From: Pipra filicauda
Taxonomy: Eukaryota > Chordata > Aves > Passeriformes > Pipridae
DNA length: 64,000 bases
Assembly (NCBI RefSeq): GCF_003945595.2
Contig: NW_024104902.1
Location: 61,015 to 125,014 of the forward strand
Direction of reading: 5' to 3'
Positions 35,496-47,800 of this stretch are shown piece after piece (positions within the stretch are counted from its first letter, which is position 1; the number at the start of each line of letters is the position of its first letter). The notes beneath the pieces were generated by a model. That model was not told where the DNA came from. It did not search any database and saw only the letters and a program-made list of their open reading frames with translations. Position numbers and translations under genes: made by a program.

Positions 35496-38234
35496 GCAGA
35501 GAATCAATCCATACAGAACAGGGGATGTGGAAATGAGCACTAAGACAGGGAACAGAGGATGACAGAAGCCTTAGCTGTATCACCAGGTAGAGCATAAGAA
35601 GAAGTAAAACATCTGGGAGGGAGTAGGTGAGTGATGAGAGAGGTACATTACTGTTTTCTCACTAAGGAACAAAATTTCCCAATAATTTGTCAGGCTCTAC
35701 CTTTTCAAGATGAAATTCATTACTACATCAAAGTCAATGCCTTGCTGCTAACAGAAAAAAAAATGCCCCTATTTAGAATGTAAATGAGAAAAATGTATGA
35801 ATTACATTTATAGATATTTAAAGAATTGTGAGTGGCTGGGTGGATGGAGTTAGTCTTGTTTTAGAAATTGACTTTGGCATAATTTGATAATAAGTAATAA
35901 GCTTCTGATTCCCTAATAATTTGAAATGTAGCAAATCATTACTGAACGTGTGTGCTGCATTACATATGAAGCGTACACAGCCAAGAGGGGTGTGTGGTGG
36001 GTTGGTTGGTTGGTTTGTTTGCAGCCTGTCTACTTCCCTTCTCACCCTCCCTCTCTGGCAGACCACCGTGAGGGAAGGCTGAAGTCAGCCTTGCTCAGCA
36101 CTGAACTGTGCCAGCTTGAGGATGCTACCCTTTTCCAGAAGAGCTTGGGAGCCCTTCAGGGATTAGAAGCATATAACTCAGTTATACACCTCCTATGTTC
36201 CCTCCATCTCCTTCTGCCTGGAGGAGAAACCTGTTTGAAACCCCTGTATTGGGCAATTCTTGGAAACAGACACCTGAATGCAGATGCGTTCTTGTCAAAA
36301 GGAAACCCAGAAAACATTTGCACAGATGTGGTTGACACAGGAGGTCATGATCTCATTTCATATGTCATTGCTTAATCTTAGCCGAGATAATTACAGACAT
36401 ATGGCTGTCTAAATATGAAGTCAACAGGAAGGTATCCAGCTACATGTGGTACTACAAGTAAATCAGATTTAACTGCAACAGCCAGCAGCTGAAGCTATTA
36501 GGTGAACATCGGATGTTCCCTGACAAAATTTATCATAAAAAACAAAGACAATAAATTTACATTTAGTCATTCTTTGTATGTCTTTGTGGATAAAACTCAC
36601 ATTAGTATCTCAAAATGTTCAAATAATAATCAGTATAGAACTTAGAGTTATTTGTATATGTTTTTCGAAACATGACAGGATGAAAACTCGCTGTCCAGGG
36701 AAAGTGTAACCTATTGCCTAAACCATCTGTGGTGCTGGGTTGACGCTGGCAAGCCCTGGATAATACAGGAACAATCAGGTGTGGAGTGTTTGCTTCACTG
36801 GCCAGCAGCAGTCAGGTCAGCGCTTTCCCCGTTTAGGCTCTGACCAGCTGCTGGTCCCAGCAGTGCAGTAGTTGTAGGTGCAGCAAAACCCTCAGACAGA
36901 GGCTATTCTGTAGTACTCAGAACCAGTACAAAATGTCCCTGATGCTTTGCCTTTTGTTGTGTTGGCCCTAAGTACTTTTTTTTTTTCCCTCCTTTCCGAA
37001 AGGCCTCACCTTCTGGCTGCACCATTACAACGTTTCTGTGTGTTTTAATAGTGGTTCATATCCACTGCAGCACAGCTATAGTTTTGGTATTATTGCTTCT
37101 GAGGACTCACAGAGTTGCTCAGGAAGCTTGTGGGATGTTTTTGCAGGATGCTGCCTTTGCAGCATGCAGCCAAACCTGTTGGTTTGTTCCAAGCTCAGTG
37201 GCAGTTTCTGGCATAGCCATTACAGACACCACAAATCACCTTATTTCCTGACTGTAAAGCAAGAGGGTGGGCTCTCCCCGACTCCCCTTTGCCGTGCTTT
37301 TAAACCATTTGTAAGCAGGGATTTGTTTTTCTTCCTGTGTGAAGTAAACTAAGGTTGAACTCTGGTGTGGTATACAAACTCAGATTTGAACAGGCCCCCT
37401 AAGTTTCACTGATATGGTAATTTTTAAATCCAGGTCACAAGCACAGACGTCCATGATGAACTCTGGGAAAGTTTTGTGTGCCAGCTGGGCACGTGCTTTT
37501 CTCTGAGCGAGTGTTTATGCTCCCTAGGTCCTGACCCCGCGGTCCAGGAGAAGGTCCACAAACCCACACCAAGACCCCTTGGCTTTGCTGGAATTTTCAT
37601 CCCAGACGACTATTGAGGTGTATTTGCAGGATTACAGTGAGCAGCAGCGTGAGCTCTGGGTAAGCGCCCTCCCTCGTGCTCGTACGTGTTCTGGTAAACT
37701 GAGATTTCAGACAAGCAAGTGAAGACATACTTCAGTTTTATTGTTGTTTAGGCATGGATAGAAACATTAATTCTTTTGCACTCTTGGTTCTTGAAACTTG
37801 CCTATAGTGAACTCGGAGCAGTGAAAAGCCCAGCTCCTAGGACTGACGATTTAAAGTGCATAGGAGATCTAGCAGAATCCCAAAAGGCGAGAAGTTGGTT
37901 TTATTCCTTCTTCTATAGCTGTGGAAGCTGAAGGACTTTTTTTCTTCTCCTTTGCCCTGTATTCCCCTGACAGTGGTATGAAAATTTTCAGCCCTTCCCT
38001 ATGCTTTCCCTTTGGAAGTTTCCCTATCTTTGGAAGTTTCCTCTCTGTATTTAAGAACTATTTGTAGTGTTATAAACAAAGACAGGTGATATTTGCACAC
38101 TCCTTCACAGGACTCTGTTACAACTTTTCCCATTTAGAGTCATGCCCACTGAATTTGTTTTTTTCTTTTAAAAAACGTGTATCACTTGGCAGTGTTCTCG
38201 CACCAAAAGAAAAAGATATATTTATATATAAAGT
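35496..38234. other. Intergenic spacer upstream of the ALCAM 3' end, with exon-like blocks
   Basis: No established gene. Position 36062 follows an unusually pyrimidine-rich acceptor-like tract (CTTCTCACCCTCCCTCTCTG then GCAG) inside a 141-codon open stretch (35950-36375, +). The block 37528-37659 has splice-like borders and is described separately. The rest is AT-rich and unremarkable. Confidence 0.5.
37528..37659 (+). other. Exon-like island C
   Basis: A 132-nt block, GC-rich compared with its flanks, between an acceptor (TTTATGCTCCCTAG) and a donor (CTGG|GTAAGC). With two bases completing a split codon it reads PDPAVQEKVHKPTPRPLGFA then GIFIPDDY and stops at TGA 37614-37616, 43 nt before the donor, close enough to avoid nonsense-mediated decay. 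It is phase-compatible with the other open frame of island A, where an ATG gives MDYFKC just before the junction, making a possible 35-residue peptide. No known family. It may be a noncoding RNA exon or chance. Confidence 0.25.
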
Positions 38235-38255
38235 AACTTTTTTGTGTGTTCACGT

Positions 38256-38261
38256 TTTATT
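38256..38261 (-). terminator. ALCAM: ALCAM distal poly(A) signal
   Basis: AATAAA on the - strand, in CCAAAATAAAACGTG, at the end of the block conserved with mammalian ALCAM 3'UTRs. Cleavage is expected about 10-25 nt further, near 38235-38245. Confidence 0.7.
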
Positions 38262-38329
38262 TTGGAAAAAGAGGTGTTTAAAAATTTTAGAATTTTTTTA
38301 ACAAAATTCTAAAAAGAAAAAAATCACAA

Positions 38330-38337
38330 TATTTACA
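38330..38337 (-). promoter_or_regulatory. ALCAM: Pumilio-type element in ALCAM 3'UTR
   Basis: TGTAAATA on the - strand, a full match to the Pumilio recognition element UGUANAUA, about 70 nt before the poly(A) signal, inside sequence conserved with mammals. Function is inferred from the motif alone. Confidence 0.55.
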
Positions 38338-38696
38338 GAGATAACAGAATGGCTTAGCCATGCAAAACAAATTACTTTGGTTTTTCCCCCATTTTACTTT
38401 GGTTTAAATATTGACCAAGATTATAATTTTTTTTTTCTTTTTGCCAAATAAAACAGTAACAAATTAAAGTTTAGAGGCATATAACAGGATTTCCCTCTAA
38501 TATTTTATACAGCATAGAGTTTATAGGACATCTTATGTATTTAATCCATGCCAATGCACTACAGGAAGCTTTTATTAAGACATCAGTCACTACTGCCCAG
38601 ACATTTAACATTTTACAAATTTACAAGTAACAGTGTTTTCTTCCCCCTAAATAATGCAAAAGTGGCAAAATACATTTCCTAACGTCCATCTTTTTC

Positions 38697-38749
38697 ATTT
38701 ATTTATTTATTTATTTATTTATCTATTTATTTATTTATTTATTTATTTT
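38697..38749 (-). repeat. ALCAM: AAAT tetranucleotide repeat in ALCAM 3'UTR
   Basis: About 13 units, with one unit changed to AGAT. On the ALCAM sense strand it reads AAATAAATAAAT and so holds roughly ten overlapping AATAAA hexamers. On the + strand it produces an FIYL repeat reading frame, which is an artefact. Confidence 0.95.
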
Positions 38750-40061
38750 TGCCTACCAGTCTATAAAAACTTACTTTTTCCCTGGATATTTGTAAATGGA
38801 AACCTGATGTTCTGCTTAATCTACTCTTTCCCTCCATCAAAGATGCCTGTTACTGTCTTCCAGAAACTAACCTTCCAGATAAATTGAAACATCTCCCTTA
38901 AGTATGACTTCCTTTTGGCCATTCACCCTAAAACCTTCTCTTATCAAGTACCATTCTAAAAATTCCCTCAAGCAAAAAACATGTTTATAAAGTTACAAAC
39001 TTGAATGTAACTAAAGATACATAGACATTTCATTGTTACAATTATATGTACTGTTTGATAAATTAGGTACCAGTTAAAAACACTAAAATTATCTCAAGGT
39101 GCATTCAATATCTGTAGCATAGTTAACAAAAACACACAAAAAATATATATATTCTATTTTTGTGGGAAAAAATGCAGCTTTGATATGACCACTTTTTAAA
39201 AAAAGGTTCCAATTCTGACTGGTATCTCTTTGAAATGACAATTTACAGTACTTTAAGGCAGCGAATAACATAAAGGAATCAAAATTAACCCAGAATTCCA
39301 GTTCCTTATCCTAATGCTAACATGAAAGACGACTCATAATGATCAATAAAATGCGTGTCTTGCTCTAGAAGGAAAGGATTATTAGCCACCGTCTGTATGT
39401 AGGCTAGGAATTTTTCATAGTGTTCCTTGCTTAATACCCAGACTTCTTCAGGGAACCTCTTTATTCCCCTTCTGGCTTGTTTAGCTTTGCATGGTTTTTT
39501 AAACATTCACTTTCATTAACATCTTAGTTTATTCTTGTCACAGCTGTCACCCATCTGCTTTATCATGACTTCAAAGAATGAAAAAGGAGTTTGACATTTT
39601 CCTTTAAGACAATCTTACACTGTAGGTACTTGCTACAAACCAGAGGCTTCACTGAAAACAACCAGAACTAGACATGTACCTGCTCAAAGGGTGTCATAAA
39701 AACAATTGAAATAAAAACCATTACACTATACATCAGATTAACAGCAACTCCCAGAACAAAGCCTTACAGTGTATAAAAATAGCTACGTAAAAAATTTACA
39801 TAAAGGCAAACAAAAAGAAATCTTCAGTGCAGACATTTACAAAAAAATATTTCGAACAGAACACAACATGGTGACCTATTATCATGGCTGTTGCCAAAAT
39901 TAGTTTGTGGGGTTTTTTTATCTTGAGATAATTATGTCTAAAATCCTTTGAAAACTTGGTAGTATGATCTGCTTAATACTTGAACCATGAATAGCTGTCA
40001 CTTCTTTGTATATGTTTAAATACAATCCACGTTCATGCTTCAATTGGTCTATATGTATTCT

Positions 40062-41750
40062 CTGAAAATATGAAAGATAAAGCCAGTTAAAGACTTTAAA
40101 GTATATTAACCATCATAACTACTCAGTATCTAACCTTCAAATAAACAGCTACATGAACAGTACTTTCTTCTGCTGTTCAATGACATGAACACTTTCTTTC
40201 ATGACAAGAGTAGCCTGTTGTAATACTGTTCCCAGTAAATCCAGTGTTTATCTGGTCAGTAATGGATTTATGTCCATTTCATTTATGTAGATCTACTGAT
40301 CTGAAGAAATACAGAGTAAACAATTGCACTGAAGGCACACAATGTTATCTGAACTCCTATGTTAAATAAATACCCCCAGCTAACTTCATCTAATCACCTC
40401 AATATCACAATGTTGCAGAAGGTACCAGGAACAGGCAAAAAATACAGACGAAGGCCTAAGCAAAAAGATTACAGAATTTCCCCATAGAATTGTAGTAGGA
40501 ATGCTGGGTAATTATGCTGCAACTTTTTCAAAATCCAAATCTACTTCTTTTCTACTTTTAAATCATTTATAGGATATAATTTTGATATTCCCAATTCCCT
40601 TTTTCAAATTATAAAACAATGATATTACTAGTAAATTGCCTATAGCAATGCTGCATCTCTTTGTATAATGTATAAGTGCTTTATCTAATTCAGTGAATTT
40701 TGAATTTTTAACGCAAAACTTGTGGCTTGTACTTTAAAGTACAATACCAGACAATACCGGTATTATTAATGGCAGCTGTATTTATTTAAATAAGAAACCT
40801 TTTAATGTAAATATGAAATACCATAGTTCCACTACATGCTTTAAAACCCTACTACCTCAAGAAGGTATCCAATGCTATTTACTTAAGATCCCTGAAAATC
40901 AGGGCTGCCTACAGCTTTCCTGTGGAGGAAGTTACAATGCAGCACTACTGAACGGGTACTACTCTCATTTTTAAGAACAGCTGATGACTAACTGAACAAA
41001 CCTCTGTATGGTCAGCTGGTTTCCAGACTCTTGGGCTACCCCAGATTTTAAATGTCCTAAACTGGCCATAAGAATGGTCTAAACCCCTACTTTGGGTTCT
41101 AAGAGGAGTGGCATGTATACATGCAGCAGTGTGTGAGCACAGGGTGGTGCTGTTGGTGCTCTGTCGTGCTCCTGTAATTCCAAACAGAAGTCCAGCATCT
41201 ACCGAATCGCTGGTGCACAGAACCCAGCAGGGGAAACTTTCATGCTAAACGTAATATACAGTGTCTCTTTACAGGATAAAATTGATCCTAGTAAAAGTAT
41301 GGAAAATCTAGAGCGAAAAGAATTGTTTTGTTCTAAAGGAAGTTTCATGCCATTTGCACTAATGATGAACAAAGCTGACTTGGAGAACTTGGAAACTGTT
41401 GCTTTTCAGTAAGCGAAGAAGGTTCCTGTAAACATTTCAAGTCACAACTTGAAACCTTATAATTCTACCTAAACGTATTCTTCATATATACACACACACC
41501 TTTACCACAGTGACACATTATATAAATTTGTATTTTCATTTCCTCAAGTATGTGGATTATCTAAATGTCAGGCTTGTTTTAATATCTCTGTGTGCAGCTT
41601 CAAATTCTTAACTGGCCAGAAGCTTGAGTCTGTCTGTCCTGATACTACACCACTCAAAGTGACCCCTCTGCCTCATCTCTGGAAGGTGAGCAACAGATTC
41701 CACAAATGGTGGACAAAGGGATGTTAAATTCTGCAATACTAAACACTTAC
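40062..41750 (-). other. ALCAM: ALCAM 3'UTR intron
   Basis: A 1689-nt intron between the stop-codon exon (donor CCAG|GTAAGT) and the 3'UTR exon. No repeats or RNA genes recognised. Confidence 0.88.
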
Positions 41751-41777
41751 CTGGAATGATGACTGACACATTTTCTC

Positions 41778-41865
41778 TTAAGTTTCAGATTTATGATTGT
41801 TTTCCTCTAGTTTTTTGTTTTCTTCTATATTTCCAAGATCTTTGTCTACATGTTTTGATGCTGTC
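41778..41865 (-). CDS. ALCAM: ALCAM last coding exon: cytoplasmic tail
   Basis: After the acceptor ACATTATAG, one base completes Lys. The tail then reads TASKHVDKDLGNIEENKKLE, followed by ENNHKSET and the stop TAA at 41778-41780. This matches chicken ALCAM exactly as I recall it, and human closely (TASKHVNKDLGNMEENKKLE, ENNHKTEA). The tail is short and links ALCAM to actin through ezrin/syntenin-type adaptors in mammals. The exon continues 27 noncoding bases to 41751 and then splices (CCAG|GTAAGT) to the 3'UTR exon. The stop is therefore too close to the junction to trigger decay. Confidence 0.98.
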
Positions 41866-44800
41866 CTATAATGTAAAAAAGAAGGTCATTTTTGCACGTC
41901 TACAGCGTTTTGTTCCATCCTCACATTAATGACACTGCCTCCTCCCCTCGAACGGAAAACTTTGACACGCTCTGTTCTCAGCAGGTTTGCATATGTCTGT
42001 AAATGGGCCAACGGCACCAGATCCCCCACTGGTGTTGGTACCACAGGAAGTATTGCAGTAGGGCTCTGTGTGTTTGATTTACCTCTTGAGGAATTCAGAA
42101 TTATCCTGAGCTAGCAGACATTTAGCAAGGTTAAACCAGTTGTGGAGATCCATGTTTCCTGACAAAGTAATTGTGTAGCTTGTTTCAAAAAACAAGAGTT
42201 TGCTTTAAGGCATACTAAAATGTTACAAGCGTGGCTAAGATATCTTGATCAACACAGCAATCTTTTGTGTACTTGTAGTAAATGACTTACAGAGCCCGTG
42301 CCAAACCAAACGGAAGCTCTTTAAATGTGAAGAAATTAATGAAAATTCTGACAACACTGAAAAAAATCACACTCTGGTTTCTAGATCTGTGTTAGCTGTG
42401 ACTGACAAGCTTTGGGCAAAGATGAAATTGTGTAAATGTTTGGGGGGGGGGGGGGAAGAGGTATGCCTCATTTAAAATAGCAGGTCTTCCTTAATGCAAG
42501 TAGTGGAGATGAATTAATGAGTTAAGTGCTTAGTTTAGCTTAGCACAATAAAACCACTATGCCATTCATTTAATCTGTGAGAAGCCTCACTGTCTGCCAA
42601 GGTGAAAGACTCCTGCAGTGCTGCGATAACATTTTGAAGGCCGCAATTTTTAAAATGTAAATGGGCAAATGTATTTGAGTGGGACAAAGTAAATCCCTTG
42701 TGTCAAAGCAGATTATCGTATATACGCATTTTCTCTACAGATAATTTGTTTCCCCTACAGAAAAGTGAGGTCTGTTGTGACAGATTCATGCATATGCTCG
42801 CCCTTGCTTCAGGGTAAAGACCCGCAGTGACGCTGACTTGCAAAATACAATGAAGACACAGGTTAGCAGGATACTGTGACATGTCACGCTGACACCATGC
42901 AGGTATGTACCTCCCCAAACCGCTGATCTGAACTTTTGCTGGTGGAGTGTTTCTGTGCACATCCTCCATCTGAGCAGAGGCCGTGAGCAGTGGCTACGAA
43001 CTGTGTGTGCCCTGAGCTGAAGTACCCTTGAGTGGTACTGACAGTTTAGTCTTTGTCTCTGAAAGGCTTCCGATGGGGTGCAAATGCACCTAACCCCCAA
43101 CACCTCTGGGAGTGGTGCTGAAATGCTGCTTTCTGGGCTGGGGAGCAGCTCTTGAGGTGGAGTACCAGGAGAGCACGGGATTCTGGATCCCAGAGCCCAG
43201 GGACTACAGTGAATGGCACCATTCTAAAATGTTTTTTGTTTTAGAGGAGGTTATCTCCTGAATGGCTCTAAGTTTTAATGCTTCAAAACTGCATTTGCCT
43301 TTTACGATTGGTTTTAGAGTGCCTCTATTATATTTGTGTAATTGATAGAAAGGTGTTGCTGTTGAAAACCTACTTACTGCAAAGATCTGGACTCCTCTTT
43401 AGTGCAGGCAAATTTAATTTCGTGCTGAGATAGTATTAGTAACCTATTCTACAGTGGTAAATTTCTATTGTGCAATAACATTCTACTTTTTTCTGGTATT
43501 CAAAACCTGAAACACGTGATATGCATTAAAAGGAAAGGATGTGAAATGCAATGAAGAATAAAATTCAGTGCTTCAGTAGAGACTGACCTTCTGTGATAAC
43601 TGACCTTAATAACTTTTCACAAATCTCTTTAATCCTCACAAAAAAGAAACAACCCCTCAAAAAAAATCCCTTGTAAATTAAAAAAGTTTTTAATTTAAAT
43701 TTAAAAAAATGTTTGGTTTAGGCTGAGCACATAATTTGGCTTGTCATGCAGCTAATGAGTCTTTTCCATATATAAGTCACACAAAATTGGAGACAACAGG
43801 GAAAGAGATGAAAAACTGAAAGAATCTGGACTCAGGCAATTACCTGAGCTGAAATGAGCTGGAAGCAAGAAAGCAGGATCCTGCACGTCTGTCCTCATGT
43901 AACCACTTATGTCTGCTCTGGGAGACTGGATAGACTATTGGCATGGCTCAGTGTGATCCTTTTTATTTGGCCTCTTATCAAGAGTTTTACAGTGCCCAAA
44001 GCAGACTGAATCTCATATGACCTGACACTTAACAGCAGACGGAACTGTATCCAGCATTAGTGGTCTTTGATTAGGTTAAAATTATTCGGTGATTAAAGCT
44101 AGGAGATGCTGCAATGAGATCAGGTTTTGAGTTTTAAAGTGCTCTATTTTAGTTCTGCATTCAATGAAACTAAATGTCACCTCTATTTTCCTAAAGCCAC
44201 AACGAGTGAAAATGGGAGACCTAAAGGGCAACACTGTGACTTTGAAAGAGGCGGGAGATCCAGAACTCTTTTTGAAGATGTTATAAACCACTTGCTTGAA
44301 ATGAGAGTAGCAGCAGTTTTTCATGTCTGACAATCAGATGGATTTCGATTCTCAATGCCCGAGACTGAAATGCAGCTGTTTATTTATGATGGTTCAGTGA
44401 TCTTGCTGACCCTTTTTTTTTTGTTGTTCCCCAGATAGCAATATCTAGGCAGATTAACCACCTTAGCACAAACAATACTGCTGCCTTTTTTAGTGCTATT
44501 TAAATAGTGTCATTAAAAGACACAAGAGTAATTTTGTGCTAAGTTGCAGCAGTGTGATCCACTGGCAGTGCTCTGCCAACAGCAGAGGAACAGCCGACTC
44601 TGGCATGGCACCAATCCTCAGGGCTTGACAGACGTGGCTTGGGTTTGTAACAGAAATGTCTCAAAACGTGGTTTCCATCGCTTCCTGAGGTGATTTGAGG
44701 CGCAGGACAAATGGTCCTTTGCCAGCTTAGCATTCAACAACAGTTGTTCCTTACTCTTCATGCATTAACTCCTGTCAGCTCACTCCATCTGCAACTCAAG

Positions 44801-47800
44801 AGCAACTTCTTGATGATATCTAAGCAGCTGGGAAATGTAGTCTGAATGGACAGAAATATTCCTGAGGATTTGCCAGAAAGGGTAGACAGCCCACTCTGCC
44901 CAGGCCTGGAGCACTCTCTCACACTGTAACATTATCTGCAGCTCCACAAATAAAGCCCACACCTTCCCGTGCTCTGGCCCTGTTGTTCTGAGGAGTGAGA
45001 AGTTGGCTTTAGTTATTCTTTTTTTTTTAAATTAATTTGTAAAACATGAATCATTCTGAGCTAAAATTATGACTCATACTTTACACATATCTATGCTTGC
45101 TCTTCAGGAAAATAATTATCCTCAGGGATTCCTAATCAAAATCTCTTTGCAAGTAATACTGAAGTGAGATTTTTAGCTTTCTTTGGAATGTGTGCATTTT
45201 GAGAGGCTGCTATTTTAATAGATTTTGTTCAGATACATTTTCCATGTCAATTGTTTTGCCTGTTGTACTGTAAATACAGACTGCATATAGGCGTCCCGAA
45301 AATTGTTGTAGGGTTTTAATTTCTGATTTCTTTTCATCTTGCAAGTCCAGGCCTTGCCCTCAACAATGTTTAAGGAAGACAGGAGGCAGTGCTGTTTTTC
45401 CTTGTTACCCAAGCTTGAGACAATGACAGGTAAGAGGACAGACATCAGTGTAGTTCTGCATGCTGAAGCAAGAGCCAAGAATTTCATTAAAGCTTGCATC
45501 CCTTTTGAAAGGCACATCAGACACTCAACTGCACTGATGCAAAAAATTTTCTAGGAGCTGATGATCTTGTACATTCAAATTGGGACTATCGGCAATCTCC
45601 TCCTATTTACCCCAATCTTGCCTTGCACTTCTTCCAATTATTTTCAAATGTCCATCAGCAAGGAAAAAGACAGAGATATTAGAAAAATATTCCAGTCACC
45701 AAGAAATTGGTGACAATTTTTTAATTTATGTGGTGGCCTTTTACAGAGGATTTGTGTCATGTAACTATGTCTTTTTCCTGGAAGGGAACTGCACAAAACC
45801 CAATACAAATGAGTCTTTTTCATAACATACAGCAAGTTTCCTACATATTTGGATTCATATGCTTGTTTCTTATAAAATATCAGAAAGGCTAATATTTTTA
45901 TTGCTATGCTTCAAGTGTTCCGTTTCAGAGAAAAAGTTTTGACTACTGGGATCTAGGAAGTATTTGAAGAGTTTGGTGTGCTCCGAGTATGAACAATCTT
46001 AAGACTGCTGCTGTGCGTCAACTTGCCCAGCTGAACTTTCCTTCACCAGATTTTAAACCACTTTAACCTCAATCCAGTCTCATGTGACTGGAGATTTGTG
46101 CATCTCCAAACCTCAGGCACAAAAATGGGGCAAAGGTCTGATCTACATGCAGAACTGCCATGACTAGAGAGCAAGGGTACAGGGTGCTGAGTGCACTATT
46201 TCCATTCCAGATCTTTAATTTCCGCTGTACCCTCAGCTGTTTCGGGCAAGGTGAAAATTTCATAGATGAAGGATCTACTGAAGATGGGTCTCCTAGAATC
46301 AGTCAACTGAGGTCTGACACAAAAATTTTAGAAATATGCTGAAGTGCTAAGATATATTCTGTTCAGTGCAGATTAGTTTAAGACATCCTTTTTGGAAAAA
46401 GGAGAAATCTGCAGAGAACAAGTGTTTGGCCTTCTGCTCAGATGAAGGAGAAACAAGGCATGCTGGGGTAGGTAGCCTCAACTCTTTATTTAAGAGGGGG
46501 TTGCAGAATGTGGAATACAGATGAGTCCCTTATTTATGGGATAATATTCATACTGAAAAGAATATGTGGCAATAATCAGTTTTTCCATCAAGTGGAGCTG
46601 ATGCAGTGAATAACTGTACAAGTGATTTATTGTGAACATATTCCAAGGCTACAAGTATAATTCCTACTTAGCGTGGATGACAAGACAATAGAATATTGTA
46701 CAAACCACAACACCAATAACAAAAAAGTAATGTTTTTCTTGCCTCGGCAGACTTGCAAAGTTCTGTGCTGCTGCCTTCTCAGACTTTCCTTTGGCGTCAC
46801 TTTGGGGATAGAGATTAGTTGAGTTACTGTTCAAGGGTGGGTTTAAAAAATAACTATGAACTGCTGGCCTGTATGGAGATGGAGGGGTTGTGATTAGACA
46901 CAGGTTGTGTCTAGAGGCGTAAGGTGCTTTTTATGTGCTCTACTTTGACTTCTAGGCTCTAAGTCATAATGAAAACTTTGACAGAATAGGTACTGGCACT
47001 CTGCTTCCTCTTGCAAGTATGGTGTACAGAAAGCAGGGAGTATAACATTAGATCAACTTAAATATCCTGAAAAAAGGAGACTGTCAATGATGATGCATCA
47101 ATTAAGGGGTTTAGAAGCCAGTAACCATATATCAAATATGGAGACTATTATATAACCTATAAAGGTTTGGGTTTTTTTTCCAGTGAACCTCTCTAATCAA
47201 TTCTAGTTTTAATTTTTCCTCTAAGCTTGAGGAAAGTAAGTGTTGTCCATTTAGAATATGCTGTATGTTATCTCTGAAGCAGAAAAAGTTAATAAATTAG
47301 TTAATAAACTCATGCTGTATTCTACAATTCCTGTTAGCTCTCCCCATACTACATAATGGTACAAGAAAAGTTACTTATTTTACCTTCTCTGCCCTCCTTA
47401 TACCCCAAAAACCCAAACCAGTGAACCAGTTTTATGATTCCACATTCGCATATTCAAAAAGGAACAAAAAAAAGAAAATTATTCTAGACATTATCACAAT
47501 AGTAGCAAAATGTGAGTGGAAGAGCACTGTATGTTATCCTTTTTAATTTTTACCAAAAGAAGCATAAGCTTTACAAAAACCCCCTCCATGTATTATATCT
47601 GAGTGTGGTTCTGTGCTTGGGTGATTTGTAACAATTCTGTATTTGAAAAACTTCCAAAATCTGATCAGTTATGGCTGAAGTAAAGTCCTTATGTATTATC
47701 TAAAAAAAGGATAACATAAATGAAAACACATTTGTTCATAGTAAAATCCAACTGGTATATTTTAGATCTAATTTGATCTAATTTTAATGAAAGGCCACAG

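Larger units (their letters stand above)
38235..40061 (-). other. ALCAM: ALCAM last exon, 3'UTR only
   Basis: The exon starts after the acceptor TTTCATATTTTCAG at 40061 and is noncoding. Blocks throughout match the mammalian ALCAM 3'UTR as I recall it: ATAGACCAATTGAAGCATGA near the start, ATTGAATGCACCTTGAGATA in the middle, and CATGGCTAAGCCATTCTGTT near the end. This is strong conservation for untranslated sequence. It carries an AAAT repeat at 38697-38749, a Pumilio-type site, and the poly(A) signal at 38256-38261. The exact cleavage site is estimated. Confidence 0.9.

Noticed and set aside
38654..38887. Open stretch with FIYLFIYLFIYL repeats
   Set aside because: Translation of the ATTT microsatellite on the strand opposite ALCAM; not a protein.
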